Shown here: one piece after another, positions 1 through 7,793 of the stretch
Layout of the letters: the number at the start of each line of letters is the position of its first letter
Position numbering within the stretch: the first letter of the stretch is position 1
Assembly: GCF_031179385.1 (NCBI RefSeq)
Contig: NZ_JAPSHV010000019.1
Span: 1 to 33,297, forward strand
Length of the DNA: 33,297 nt
Direction: 5' to 3'
DNA from: Arthrobacter sp.
GTDB taxonomy: Bacteria; Actinomycetota; Actinomycetes; Actinomycetales; Micrococcaceae
Program-made: the position numbers and the translations under genes
Notes under the pieces: model-generated
Seen by the model: only the letters and a program-made list of their open reading frames with translations
What the model was told of the DNA's origin: nothing
The model's database searches: none

Positions 1-191
1 CCCGAGTACAGCCACAGGTTGCCTTTGCTATCCCGCGCCAGCAGGTCAACCTTCTTGTCGCCGTCGAAGTCACCGGGAGCGACGATGCTGGTCATCGAGT
101 TCCAGCCCGTGCCGGCCGCAGTCTTCTTCAGCCACCCACCGGTACCGTTACCCGAGTACAGCCACAGGTTGCCTTTGCTATCCCGCGCCAG
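1..191. repeat. 41-bp identical direct repeat inside the FG-GAP region, 150-bp period
   Basis: Positions 1-41 and 151-191 are identical base for base. The 150-bp offset equals 50 codons, so each unit encodes one FG-GAP blade (LARDSKGNLWLYSG in both). The intervening parts are diverged, so identity is concentrated in one segment of each unit. More units probably lie beyond the left edge. Confidence 0.9.
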
Positions 192-2033
192 AACATCTGG
201 GTTCCCGTCACCGGAGAAGTCATGTCCCTGGATGGCAACAGAGGGCTGCGGCGCAGGTTCGTAGGAGTAACTCAGCGCGTTGGAGGTGCCATGCGGTGTC
301 GTGATCGCCACGTCCGCGTTTCCGGAAGCATGCTCTGGAGCAATGAAGGAGAGTTCGGTCGCCGACGTTACGGTGACGCTCTCTACCGGAATGTTCACTC
401 CGCCGATCGTCACGGAGGTCTCCCCGGGCAGGAAACCATCTCCCACAACCGTGACTGGTGTCCCGCCTGCCGCCGGACCGGAGCTGGGCGTCAGCGACAC
501 GGCGGTCGGCGCCGTCGGGACGGCGGTCGCGCTGTACGTGTATGTGACCTCGTTGGAGGGACCTGCCGCCGTCGTAATGAAAATGGTGACCGGGCCTTCC
601 GTCCCGGCGGGAGCCAGGAAGGAGAGTTCGGTGTCGGAGATAACAGTGACGTCATCGTCCAGGAATGAGGCGGTATCCATAGTCACTGAAGTGGCCCCCG
701 GAACAAAGCCGGTGCCCCTTAGCGTCACGACGTTGTTGCCCTCCAGCGGGCCGGAGTTCGGGGAAACAGATGTGATGGTCGGTGGCACGGTGACCGCCAG
801 GTACGTGAGTTCCATGGAGCCGCTGGTGCCGACCGGCGTGGTGACGCTCACCGGGACGGTGCCGGCGGGATGCGCCGGAGCCTTGATGATGAGGGTGCCG
901 GTGTTCATCACTTCAACGTCGGAGGGTGAAATGACCTTGTCGCCGATCGTGACGCTGGTGCGGCCGCTGATGAAGCCGGAGCCAAAGACCCAGACCTCTT
1001 TACCTCCCGTAGCTGCAACTTCATCCGGGTCGAGTTCGTCGACCTCCGGCGCCTCCGGGGCAGGTTCGTTATAGATGAACTCAAGTGCGTTGGTCGTGCC
1101 CGAGGGAGTTGTCGCTGTCACAGCCGCAGGGCCGGCGACGTTGGCCGGCGTCTCGAAGCTCAGTTCCGTATCCGACAGAACGACGACGTCGCCCGCTGCC
1201 TTCCCTCCGACGCTCACCGTTGTATCCGCCGTGAAGCCGGACCCATGCATCGTCACAGTGTCGCCGCCCGTTGTCACGCCGTCAGCCGGCGTCAGCTCCT
1301 CGGCCGACGGAGCAGCGGGCCGGTCCACGCGCTCGCAGCTGACGTCACCGATCGAAATCCTGCCCAGCCAGATGGAGGCAATTTCGCCTACTTCCGTCAC
1401 TTTGCCCTTGAGCAGGAGATTGACGGAGAGACCGTTCACCTTCGCTGATGACGCGTTGGAGCTTGTGCTACCAGGGCGGACCTTCGCGATCACGTCTGCG
1501 CGGGTCATCCCCGGGACAGTTGCCGAGGCCTTCAGTTCAAGGCCTTCAGCAGGGATGCCTGTCGGATCGACTTCGGTGCCCAGCACTGTCACGCCCTGCG
1601 CGTCAGTCTCAGCCTCCGGAAGCGCGCCGGAAATGCAATCGGCGGACGAAGACACCTGTTGTGCCGACACGGCGCTCACGCCGAGAACAGATACGGAAAG
1701 GTCCTCGACAAGCGCGGAACTGCTGCTACCACCCTCGCCTGACACCGTGTCGAGCGTTGCGACGCCAGCTGCAGCGGCGCCCTTGAGCGTGCCGAAGTGA
1801 GCTGAAAGGTCGGGGATCAACAGCTCCCCCCCGGGTGGTCCTTTCGTTGCTGCGGCTGCATCGACCTCCAGCACGGCTGTACCACCGAGTTCCAGGGAGA
1901 GTTGCATCTTCACAGCCGACGCATTCGCCTCACCCGGCGCGGCGATCGCGGGCATAGCAACCATCGCGCTCCCGCCGATCGCGAGCGCCGACGCAATAGC
2001 GGTGGCCCTTGTAGTGCTCCATCTCGCGGACAT
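1..2033 (-). CDS. Secreted IPT/TIG and FG-GAP repeat surface protein (partial, C-terminus beyond window)
   Basis: The minus-strand frame is open from an ATG at 2033 to the left edge (677 codons visible). AGGAG at 2041-2045 is a well-spaced ribosome site. Residues 1 to about 38 form a signal peptide (Arg-rich start, Ala/Gly-rich hydrophobic core, Ala-x-Ala sites). Residues about 40-235 are a Ser/Ala-rich domain with few cysteines, possibly of the choice-of-anchor type. Four immunoglobulin-like IPT/TIG domains follow at about 240-322, 325-406, 410-496 and 500-590; each has the pattern GG..V.V.G.GF and ends in a 'TTP.GTSN'-like strand. From about residue 600 FG-GAP/VCBS repeats begin, with DFSGDGNPD and DFDGDKKVD calcium-loop motifs. 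The role is probably extracellular adhesion or glycan binding, but no catalytic domain is visible and the C-terminus is missing. Confidence 0.85.
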   Translation of the reverse strand, partial: MSARWSTTRATAIASALAIGGSAMVAMPAIAAPGEANASAVKMQLSLELGGTAVLEVDAAAATKGPPGGELLIPDLSAHFGTLKGAAAAGVATLDTVSGEGGSSSSALVEDLSVSVLGVSAVSAQQVSSSADCISGALPEAETDAQGVTVLGTEVDPTGIPAEGLELKASATVPGMTRADVIAKVRPGSTSSNASSAKVNGLSVNLLLKGKVTEVGEIASIWLGRISIGDVSCERVDRPAAPSAEELTPADGVTTGGDTVTMHGSGFTADTTVSVGGKAAGDVVVLSDTELSFETPANVAGPAAVTATTPSGTTNALEFIYNEPAPEAPEVDELDPDEVAATGGKEVWVFGSGFISGRTSVTIGDKVISPSDVEVMNTGTLIIKAPAHPAGTVPVSVTTPVGTSGSMELTYLAVTVPPTITSVSPNSGPLEGNNVVTLRGTGFVPGATSVTMDTASFLDDDVTVISDTELSFLAPAGTEGPVTIFITTAAGPSNEVTYTYSATAVPTAPTAVSLTPSSGPAAGGTPVTVVGDGFLPGETSVTIGGVNIPVESVTVTSATELSFIAPEHASGNADVAITTPHGTSNALSYSYEPAPQPSVAIQGHDFSGDGNPDVLARDSKGNLWLYSGNGTGGWLKKTAAGTGWNSMTSIVAPGDFDGDKKVDLLARDSKGNLWLYS

Positions 2034-2286
2034 GTTCACACTCCTATGCAGTCCGGACAGCCGCATCAACCGAATCGCCACTGGTGGCGAGGCGTCGCAC
2101 GACTGTCGTGCTGGTGCAACGGTAAGGAGACGACCTTGTGAACAGGTTGAGCTCGGCGTTCAGGCGAATGCCCCTGAGGAATTGGCGCGGAAAAGGCGAA
2201 ATGGTGAAGGATCTAAGTTCTGCGTAAGGTGGATCACACCGTGTTACAGCGCGGTCAGTCCACTCCTTACTCTCGGAGGCATCACC

Positions 2287-4848
2287 TTGCCAGGTATGAA
2301 CCTGACGCGGGACGAAGCACGCCAGCGGGCGGCCACAGTCAGCGTCCACAGCTACGTCATCAATCTCGACCTGACCCGCGGGGGCTCGGTTTTCCGATCG
2401 ACCACCGTGGTCTCCTTCGACGCCGAGCAGGGTGCGTCCACCTTCATTGACGCTGTTACCTCTGCCGTGCACCGGGTGACGCTTAACGGTGTGGACCTTG
2501 ACGTCACAGATGTGGCCGACGGTGTGCGTATCCGCCTGGACAACCTCGCCACCTCCAACGAGCTGGTTGTGGATGCCGACATGCTGTACATGAACACCGG
2601 CGAGGGCCTCCACCGGTTCGTTGATCCCGTGGACAACGAGGTCTACCTCTATACGCAGTTCGAGGTTCCCGATTCCCGACGCGTTTTCGCTGTCTTCGAA
2701 CAGCCGGATCTGAAGGCCACGTTCCGCTTCACCGTGACAGCGCCGTCCCACTGGGATGTCATCTCCAATTCGCCGACCCCTGAGCCCGTGCAGGCCGGTT
2801 CAGCGGACGACGGCGGAGCTCGCTCCACGTGGGCATTCGAACCGACACCCGTGCTGTCCTCGTACGTCACCGCGCTGATTGCCGGGCCGTACCAGTCCGT
2901 GCGCAGCGAACTGACGAGCTCCGATGGCCGCACCATTCCGCTGGGCGTTTTCGCCCGGAAGTCACTGATGCAGCATCTGGACGCCGAGAATGTGTTCGAA
3001 CTGACCCGCCAGGGATTCGAGTTCTTTGAGGCACAGTTCGGCACCCCGTACCCCTTTGAGAAGTATGACCAGCTCTTCGTGCCCGAGTTCAACGCCGGAG
3101 CGATGGAGAATGCCGGCGCAGTAACCTTCCTCGAAAGCTACGTCTTCCGATCCCGGGTCACCGAAGCCACCATCGAGCGCCGGGCGATCACCATCCTGCA
3201 CGAGCTGGCGCACATGTGGTTCGGCGACCTTGTGACCATGCGCTGGTGGAACGATCTCTGGCTGAACGAGTCCTTCGCCGAGTTCATGTCCACCCTCGCA
3301 TCGGCGGAGGCAACGAAGTTCACGCAGTCGTGGACTACTTTCGCCTCGCTTGAGAAGGCGTGGGCCTACCGTCAGGACCAGCTGCCCTCAACCCACCCCA
3401 TCGTTGCTCCCATCAATGACCTGGAGGACGTGCAGGTCAACTTCGACGGGATCACGTACGCCAAGGGCGCATCAGTCCTCAAGCAACTGGTGGCTTGGGT
3501 GGGCCAGGACAAGTTCATGCAGGGTGTGCGGGAGTACTTCGGCAAGCACGCCTGGTCCAACACCGAGCTCTCCGACCTGCTGGTTGAGTTGGAGAGGGCA
3601 AGTGGCCGCGACCTTGGCGAATGGTCCGCCCAGTGGCTGGAGACTGCCGGTGTGAACACCCTCCGTCCAGAGATCAGTTCCGACGACGACGGCGTCATTA
3701 CCTCGTTCGTTGTCCAGCAGACGGCGGTCGAGGACTACCCCACGATCCGTTCCCACCGCCTCGCGATTGGTTTCTACAACCGGTCAGAGACCGGCCAGCT
3801 CGAGCGGTCGCACCGGGTGGAGCTTGATATTGCCGGAGAGCGCACCGAGGTTGGAGAGCTCGTCGGTCTGGAGCGGCCGGACCTGGTGCTGCTCAATGAC
3901 GATGACCTGGCCTACGCCAAAATCCGACTGGACGACCAGTCGCTGCGGACCGCGACCCGATCGCTCAGGGATTTCCGCGAATCTTTGCCCCGGACGCTTG
4001 TGTGGGCTTCCGCGTGGGATGCCGCACGCGACGGTGAAACTCCTGCGCGCAACTATGTTGAGCTGATCCTTCAGAACATCGCTTCGGAATCGGATTCGTC
4101 CGTCGTTCTTGTACTTCTCCGGCAGCTGGCTACCACGTTGTTCTTCTATGTGAATCCCGAGGACCGGCAGGCAATGGAAATCGCAGCCGCGGACAGCCTG
4201 TGGGAGTTGGCGCAGGGTGCGGAGGCCGGTTCAGACTCCCAGCTGCAGTTTGTGAAGGCGTTCGCCGTACACGCGCAGACCGATCCCCAGCTCGACATCG
4301 TCGAAGGAATCCTCGATGAGTCGGGGGCGCCTGCAGGGCTGACCGTCGACGCGGACCTGCGTTGGGAGCTGTTGACCAGTCTCGTCGTAGGCGGACGCAA
4401 GGCTCAGCCGGACATCGATGCTGAACTCGAGCGGGACGCCACCGCCACGGGCGCGCTTGCGGCCGCCCAGGCAAAGGCGGCCATTCCAACGCCCGAGGCG
4501 AAGCAGCAGGCGTGGGCCGCAATCGTTGATCGCTCGGACATGCCGAATGCGGCGCAGCGTTCAGCGATTGCAGGGTTCACCCGTGTGCACGACACTGCCC
4601 TGCTCGAGCCGTTCGCCGCCAAATACTTTGCTGCAGCGAAGGATGTCTGGGCGAGCCGGACCCATGAAATCGCCCAGCAGATCATCGTGGGCCTCTACCC
4701 CTCACGCCTGACGACACAAGCGACGCTCGATGCGACCGATGAATTCCTTGGCACGCTCGATTCGGATCTTGCCTCCCTTCGTCGTCTCACGCTGGAGAAT
4801 CGCGACGGGGTTGCACGCGCATTGAGGGCCCAGGCAGCTGACAAGTAG
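2287..4848 (+). CDS. pepN: Aminopeptidase N (M1 family zinc metallopeptidase)
   Basis: This cytosolic M1 peptidase removes N-terminal amino acids from peptides. The start is taken as TTG at 2287 because GGAGG at 2275-2279 lies 7 nt upstream; ATG at 2296 is the alternative, with a spacing of 16. The frame is open further upstream, but that extension has no family resemblance. The product is 853 aa, normal for actinobacterial PepN. The exopeptidase motif GAMEN is at residues 271-275. The zinc motif HELAH is at 305-309, with the third ligand Glu328 in NESFAEF. The C-terminal half is the helical ERAP1-like domain. It is divergent from the surface-protein gene, with about 250 bp between the two starts. 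PepN lying a few genes from glbO is also the arrangement in mycobacteria. Confidence 0.95.
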   Translation: MPGMNLTRDEARQRAATVSVHSYVINLDLTRGGSVFRSTTVVSFDAEQGASTFIDAVTSAVHRVTLNGVDLDVTDVADGVRIRLDNLATSNELVVDADMLYMNTGEGLHRFVDPVDNEVYLYTQFEVPDSRRVFAVFEQPDLKATFRFTVTAPSHWDVISNSPTPEPVQAGSADDGGARSTWAFEPTPVLSSYVTALIAGPYQSVRSELTSSDGRTIPLGVFARKSLMQHLDAENVFELTRQGFEFFEAQFGTPYPFEKYDQLFVPEFNAGAMENAGAVTFLESYVFRSRVTEATIERRAITILHELAHMWFGDLVTMRWWNDLWLNESFAEFMSTLASAEATKFTQSWTTFASLEKAWAYRQDQLPSTHPIVAPINDLEDVQVNFDGITYAKGASVLKQLVAWVGQDKFMQGVREYFGKHAWSNTELSDLLVELERASGRDLGEWSAQWLETAGVNTLRPEISSDDDGVITSFVVQQTAVEDYPTIRSHRLAIGFYNRSETGQLERSHRVELDIAGERTEVGELVGLERPDLVLLNDDDLAYAKIRLDDQSLRTATRSLRDFRESLPRTLVWASAWDAARDGETPARNYVELILQNIASESDSSVVLVLLRQLATTLFFYVNPEDRQAMEIAAADSLWELAQGAEAGSDSQLQFVKAFAVHAQTDPQLDIVEGILDESGAPAGLTVDADLRWELLTSLVVGGRKAQPDIDAELERDATATGALAAAQAKAAIPTPEAKQQAWAAIVDRSDMPNAAQRSAIAGFTRVHDTALLEPFAAKYFAAAKDVWASRTHEIAQQIIVGLYPSRLTTQATLDATDEFLGTLDSDLASLRRLTLENRDGVARALRAQAADK

Positions 4849-4859
4849 CGTTTTCCGTG

Positions 4860-4907
4860 CACCCGATGGCAAGCAGCCGCCCTTCTGCGGTTCCGGGCCA
4901 TCGGGTG
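4860..4907. terminator. Inverted repeat between pepN and the OsmC gene
   Basis: CACCCGATGGC (4860-4870) is perfectly complementary to GCCATCGGGTG (4897-4907), an 11-bp stem. A second small stem, CCGC (4877-4880) with GCGG (4887-4890), lies in the loop. It starts 11 nt after the pepN stop and ends 12 nt before the next ATG. There is no T-tract, so it may be a weak terminator, an mRNA-stabilising hairpin, or an element acting on the osmC-like gene. Confidence 0.5.
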
Positions 4908-4919
4908 TACTTTGTGCCT

Positions 4920-5441
4920 ATGAATCTTTCCGAGCATCACTATCTTGTACGTGTGGTGTGGACCGGCAACCGTGGAGAAGGCACCTCGGCATACCGGTCC
5001 TACTCCCGTGACCACGAGGTGTCCTCCGACGGTGTGCCGGTCATCCTCGGATCAGCCGACCCGACTTTCCATGGCTCCCCGGACCACTGGAACCCAGAGC
5101 AGCTTCTGCTGGCAGCGCTCTCCCAGTGCCATATGCTTTCCTACCTTCACATGGCGGTGAAGAACGGCGTCGTTGTCACTGCCTACGAAGACGCCGCCGA
5201 GGGCACCATGCGCCTCAACCCGGATGGCAGCGGCGAATTCACGAGGGTGACGCTGAAGCCGCGGGTAACTATCACTGATAGCGCGGCGAAGCATACGGCC
5301 CAGTCCATTCATGCCGACGCCGCTAGGGCCTGCTTCATCGGCAGATCGGTCAACTTCCCCGTCCAGCATGAGCCGGTGGTGATGGTAGGGGGTACCGCGG
5401 GACCGCTCAGCCAGCCGTCCCGCGAGAAAACCACAGCCTGA
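4920..5441 (+). CDS. OsmC/Ohr family peroxide-handling protein
   Basis: OsmC/Ohr proteins reduce organic hydroperoxides with a pair of reactive cysteines. The 173-aa product shows the family pattern: the first cysteine at Cys70 in LLLAALSQCHMLSYLH and the second at Cys138 in ARACFIGRSVNFPV. The ATG at 4920 is chosen because family similarity begins there (NLSEHHYLVRVVW); the frame is open to 4857 but that part forms the inter-gene hairpin. No good Shine-Dalgarno sequence is visible. The sequence resembles the OsmC-like branch more than classical Ohr, so the substrate is uncertain. It follows pepN on the same strand. Confidence 0.88.
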   Translation: MNLSEHHYLVRVVWTGNRGEGTSAYRSYSRDHEVSSDGVPVILGSADPTFHGSPDHWNPEQLLLAALSQCHMLSYLHMAVKNGVVVTAYEDAAEGTMRLNPDGSGEFTRVTLKPRVTITDSAAKHTAQSIHADAARACFIGRSVNFPVQHEPVVMVGGTAGPLSQPSREKTTA

Positions 5442-5462
5442 GCAAATTCAGCCCGTGGTCGC

Positions 5463-5715
5463 TCACAGCCCGGAGCGCCGCTGACGCTGCACTCCGCCTA
5501 CGAGCTCGTCCTCCAGCATTCCGCGAATGGTCTCCTCCACAGCGCACACGGCACCAGTCCCCAGCGACCTTCGCCTGCCGGTACTGTTCCAGCGGCGCGG
5601 GTCCAGCGTCGTCGTACGCATGCAGGAGCGGGGCGGGCGACAGCGCGGGAGGGGAAACGGTGCCGCCGAGCACCAGAATGCGATTGCGCCCAGCCTACGA
5701 CGGTAATCTTGACCT
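5463..5715 (-). pseudogene. Possible decayed coding fragment in the OsmC-mscS gap
   Basis: The 346 bp between the OsmC stop (5441) and the mscS start (5788) hold no intact gene. On the minus strand one frame reads like protein from about 5710 to 5560 (RILVLGG..., then LLHAYDDAGPAPLEQYRQAK). The adjacent frame reads like protein from about 5555 to its stop at 5463 (AVEETIRGMLEDELVGG). A single frame change near 5555 would join them into about 80 residues, but an in-frame TAG lies upstream near 5697. I do not recognise a family. It may be a gene remnant or chance coding-like composition. Confidence 0.25.
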
Positions 5716-5787
5716 GCTCCCTGTGCCGTGGCCGCCTGTGCCGTGAACTTCCCGGACCGCGAGTGCCCCCTAAGAAAGGTTTTTCGC

Positions 5788-6411
5788 ATGCAGTTCCTTG
5801 ACCAGCTCGGTTACGGCGGTAACATCATCGCCGCCGCACTGATACTGCTGGCCGCCCTCATCCTGTGGTTGTTCCTGCGAATGCTGATCAACCGCATGGT
5901 ACGCCGCGTTCAAAACGGGTACGAGATGTTCAAGAAGCCGCACTTCCGGTGGGCACAGCCGGTTCTCCGCACGCTTGATCACAAGCGCCGAATGCAGCGC
6001 GCTGAGACAATCGGGGCGTTGCTGCGAAGTACGACGGCCGTCACCATCGCCATCATCGCGATCATGACCGCTATCGAACAGCTCGGAGTCAACATCGGCC
6101 CCATCCTTGCGAGTGTCGGGATTGTCGGTATTGCGATCGGTTTCGGTGCCCGGGAAGTGATTCGGGACGCGTTTCTCGGGTTCTTCATCACGATCGAGGA
6201 CCAGTACGGCATCGGTGACGTCATTGAAGTCGGCGACACAGTGGGTGTAGTGCAGTCCGTGGGCCTCCGGATCACCCGCATGGTGGATGAGAACGGCGCA
6301 ATCTGGTACATCCGCAACGGTGACATCATGAAGGTAGGCAACCGATCGCAGGGAAACTACGTCCCTCCTGCCACCGACGACGAAAAGGCGGAAAAAGCCA
6401 ATGAGCAGTGA
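5788..6411 (+). CDS. Small mechanosensitive ion channel, MscS family
   Basis: Predicted inner-membrane channel that opens under membrane tension to release solutes. The ATG at 5788 has AAGG at 5776-5779, 8 nt upstream. The product is 207 aa. Helix TM1 is at about 10-36, TM2 at about 77-98, and the pore helix plus start of the beta domain carry the conserved run ILASVGIVGIAIGFGAREVI followed by FLGFFITIEDQYGIGDVIEV. The protein stops soon after the beta domain with a short charged tail, so it lacks most of the usual cytoplasmic alpha/beta vestibule. Its last 11 nt overlap the start of glbO, so the two are very likely co-translated. Confidence 0.88.
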   Translation: MQFLDQLGYGGNIIAAALILLAALILWLFLRMLINRMVRRVQNGYEMFKKPHFRWAQPVLRTLDHKRRMQRAETIGALLRSTTAVTIAIIAIMTAIEQLGVNIGPILASVGIVGIAIGFGAREVIRDAFLGFFITIEDQYGIGDVIEVGDTVGVVQSVGLRITRMVDENGAIWYIRNGDIMKVGNRSQGNYVPPATDDEKAEKANEQ

Positions 6412-6874
6412 AACACCCGGCCCTATCCCCATCCCGTCGCGCTTCGGCGAGCCTATCGCGCGTCTAACTCCTGTTGGCCCGCGATTCGATCAGCCTTCCT
6501 ACACTGACAATTTCTATGAAGCCGTAGGTGGGCACGGCACGTTCGTTCGCCTGGTCGACGTGTTCTACGACGGTGTGGCAACAGATGTGCTCCTCCGCCC
6601 CATGTACCCGGAAGAGGATCTTGGCCCCGCCAAGGAGCGCCTGCTGCTTTTCCTGGAACAGTACTGGGGTGGACCCAAAACGTACGGCGAGACCCGCGGA
6701 CACCCCCGCTTGCGTATGCGTCACCAGCCGTTCCAGGTCACTCCAGCAGCCCGCGACCGCTGGCTGAAGCACATGCGCGACGCCGTGGACTCCCTGGAAC
6801 TCTCGCCCCTGCACGAGGCGACGTTGTGGGACTATTTGGAACGCGCCGCACACTCCATGGTGAACTCCGCCTGA
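6401..6874 (+). CDS. glbO: Group II truncated haemoglobin GlbO
   Basis: Truncated haemoglobin of the TrHbO type, binding O2 and other haem ligands. The 157-aa product aligns closely with mycobacterial GlbO from residue 36 onward. Tyr56 is at B10 (VDVFYDGV), Tyr69 at CD1 (PMYPEEDL), the proximal His108 at F8 (RLRMRHQPF) and Trp121 at G8 (RDRWLKHM). The family block FLEQYWGGPKTY is intact. It has an N-terminal Pro-rich extension of about 35 residues that the roughly 128-aa mycobacterial protein lacks. The ATG at 6401 lies within the 3' end of the mscS gene, with a purine-rich GGCGGAAAAAG upstream. The role could be O2 delivery, NO detoxification or peroxide chemistry; the sequence does not decide. 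Confidence 0.95.
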   Translation: MSSETPGPIPIPSRFGEPIARLTPVGPRFDQPSYTDNFYEAVGGHGTFVRLVDVFYDGVATDVLLRPMYPEEDLGPAKERLLLFLEQYWGGPKTYGETRGHPRLRMRHQPFQVTPAARDRWLKHMRDAVDSLELSPLHEATLWDYLERAAHSMVNSA

Positions 6875-6904
6875 CGCCCTCAGCGGTCCGCCTCGCCAGG
6901 CTGG

Positions 6905-6929
6905 TGCGGTTTAGGGTTAGAGAACCGCA
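6905..6929. terminator. Hairpin between convergent glbO and the unknown minus-strand gene
   Basis: TGCGGTT (6905-6911) pairs with AACCGCA (6923-6929) around an 11-nt loop. It covers the last codons and stop (6917-6919) of the minus-strand gene and lies 30 nt past the glbO stop, so it could act on both transcripts. There is no clear T-tract. Confidence 0.4.
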
Positions 6930-7588
6930 GCCCGCCGGACAAGGACGTGACCGGTGTCCGTGGTGAGCCGGGTCCAGCGGCCATTCGTGAATACGGCGGC
7001 CTGCTTTCCGGGAACCAGGAATCCCAGCGCGAAAGCTCCGAAAGCAGCGCCTGCGGGCAGCTCCGCGGGCGCCTGCTCGATCGGTCGGGCCCACACGACC
7101 CCCCGGGCGTTGTTGACAACGATCGCTCCGGGCGATTGCGGTACCGCCTCCGCGATCTCGCGGATGCCGTCCGAAGCCGCGGTGAGTAATGCGTCGGACG
7201 AAACGGTTCCCTGCTGCTCCCAGCCAGCCCGCGGAGGCAGAACTCCTGCCCAGATCTCGGTGACGGTCACCGGCGGCACCGGTAGGACGACGTCGTCATC
7301 CCCCATGCGCGCAAGCCGGTCGGAGACCGATGCCAACGCCACGGTGGTGTCCAGCTGGGCGGGTTCCCGAAGAGGCATGGTACGCAGGCCGAGCACAGTC
7401 GGCAGGTTCTCTCCGAGGATGCGTGGACCGAGGATGCAGACATATGCTGCCAGCACCCCGCCCACGGCCTGAAGCCGCACTGCCCCGTCCTGGGCTGCAC
7501 GCGCACGTCCTACGAATGTGCGCAGATCGTGCACTATCTGTGGTTCGGCCAGTGTCAGTTCACGGGACATCGTGGAGGGGTGGGACAT
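6917..7588 (-). CDS. Conserved-looking protein of unknown function
   Basis: The product is 223 aa. ATG at 7588 is favoured over the in-frame ATG at 7570 because GAGAGG precedes it by about 8-9 nt. Codon use is typical of a real gene here (strong G/C third positions). I see no signal peptide, no convincing membrane helix and no catalytic motif. The N-terminal 60 residues look helical (VHDLRTFVGRARAAQDGAVR). The middle is a Pro/Val-rich stretch, and the end carries strand-like segments (GAIVVNNARGVVWAR and QAAVFTNGRWTRL). It is convergent with glbO and divergent from tesB. No function is assigned. Confidence 0.75.
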   Translation of the reverse strand: MSHPSTMSRELTLAEPQIVHDLRTFVGRARAAQDGAVRLQAVGGVLAAYVCILGPRILGENLPTVLGLRTMPLREPAQLDTTVALASVSDRLARMGDDDVVLPVPPVTVTEIWAGVLPPRAGWEQQGTVSSDALLTAASDGIREIAEAVPQSPGAIVVNNARGVVWARPIEQAPAELPAGAAFGAFALGFLVPGKQAAVFTNGRWTRLTTDTGHVLVRRAAVL

Positions 7589-7685
7589 GGTGCAATCCTC
7601 TCACCTGCACGTCGGCCGCTTCCATTCCCGTGACTTTCCGGCGGGCCCCTACCGGCGAGCGCGGCTCCTGATGGCTCCCAGCCAG

Positions 7686-7714
7686 TTGAGGCGGCTCGCC
7701 GCGCAGTCTAATGT
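7686..7714 (+). promoter_or_regulatory. Candidate sigma-70-type promoter for tesB
   Basis: TTGAGG (7686-7691) and TAATGT (7709-7714) are separated by exactly 17 bp. Transcription would start near 7721, giving a leader of about 73 nt before the tesB ATG. This is the best-spaced promoter I saw in the window. Confidence 0.5.
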
Positions 7715-7793
7715 CGGTGATGGTTCCCCTGGTTACGCGCCGCACGGGAGCTGAACAGGCCCGTCCCCGCGCATCAAGGAGCTCCACATCACC

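Noticed and set aside
280-1800. Two long plus-strand open frames opposite the TIG/FG-GAP gene
   Set aside because: They are Ser/Thr/Pro/Val-rich reverse-strand readings of the repeat protein; the minus strand has signal peptide, ribosome site and domain motifs.
2002-2286. N-terminal extension of pepN
   Set aside because: The frame is open upstream of the PepN start, but it overlaps the surface-protein start region, has no family similarity, and GGAGG fits the TTG at 2287.
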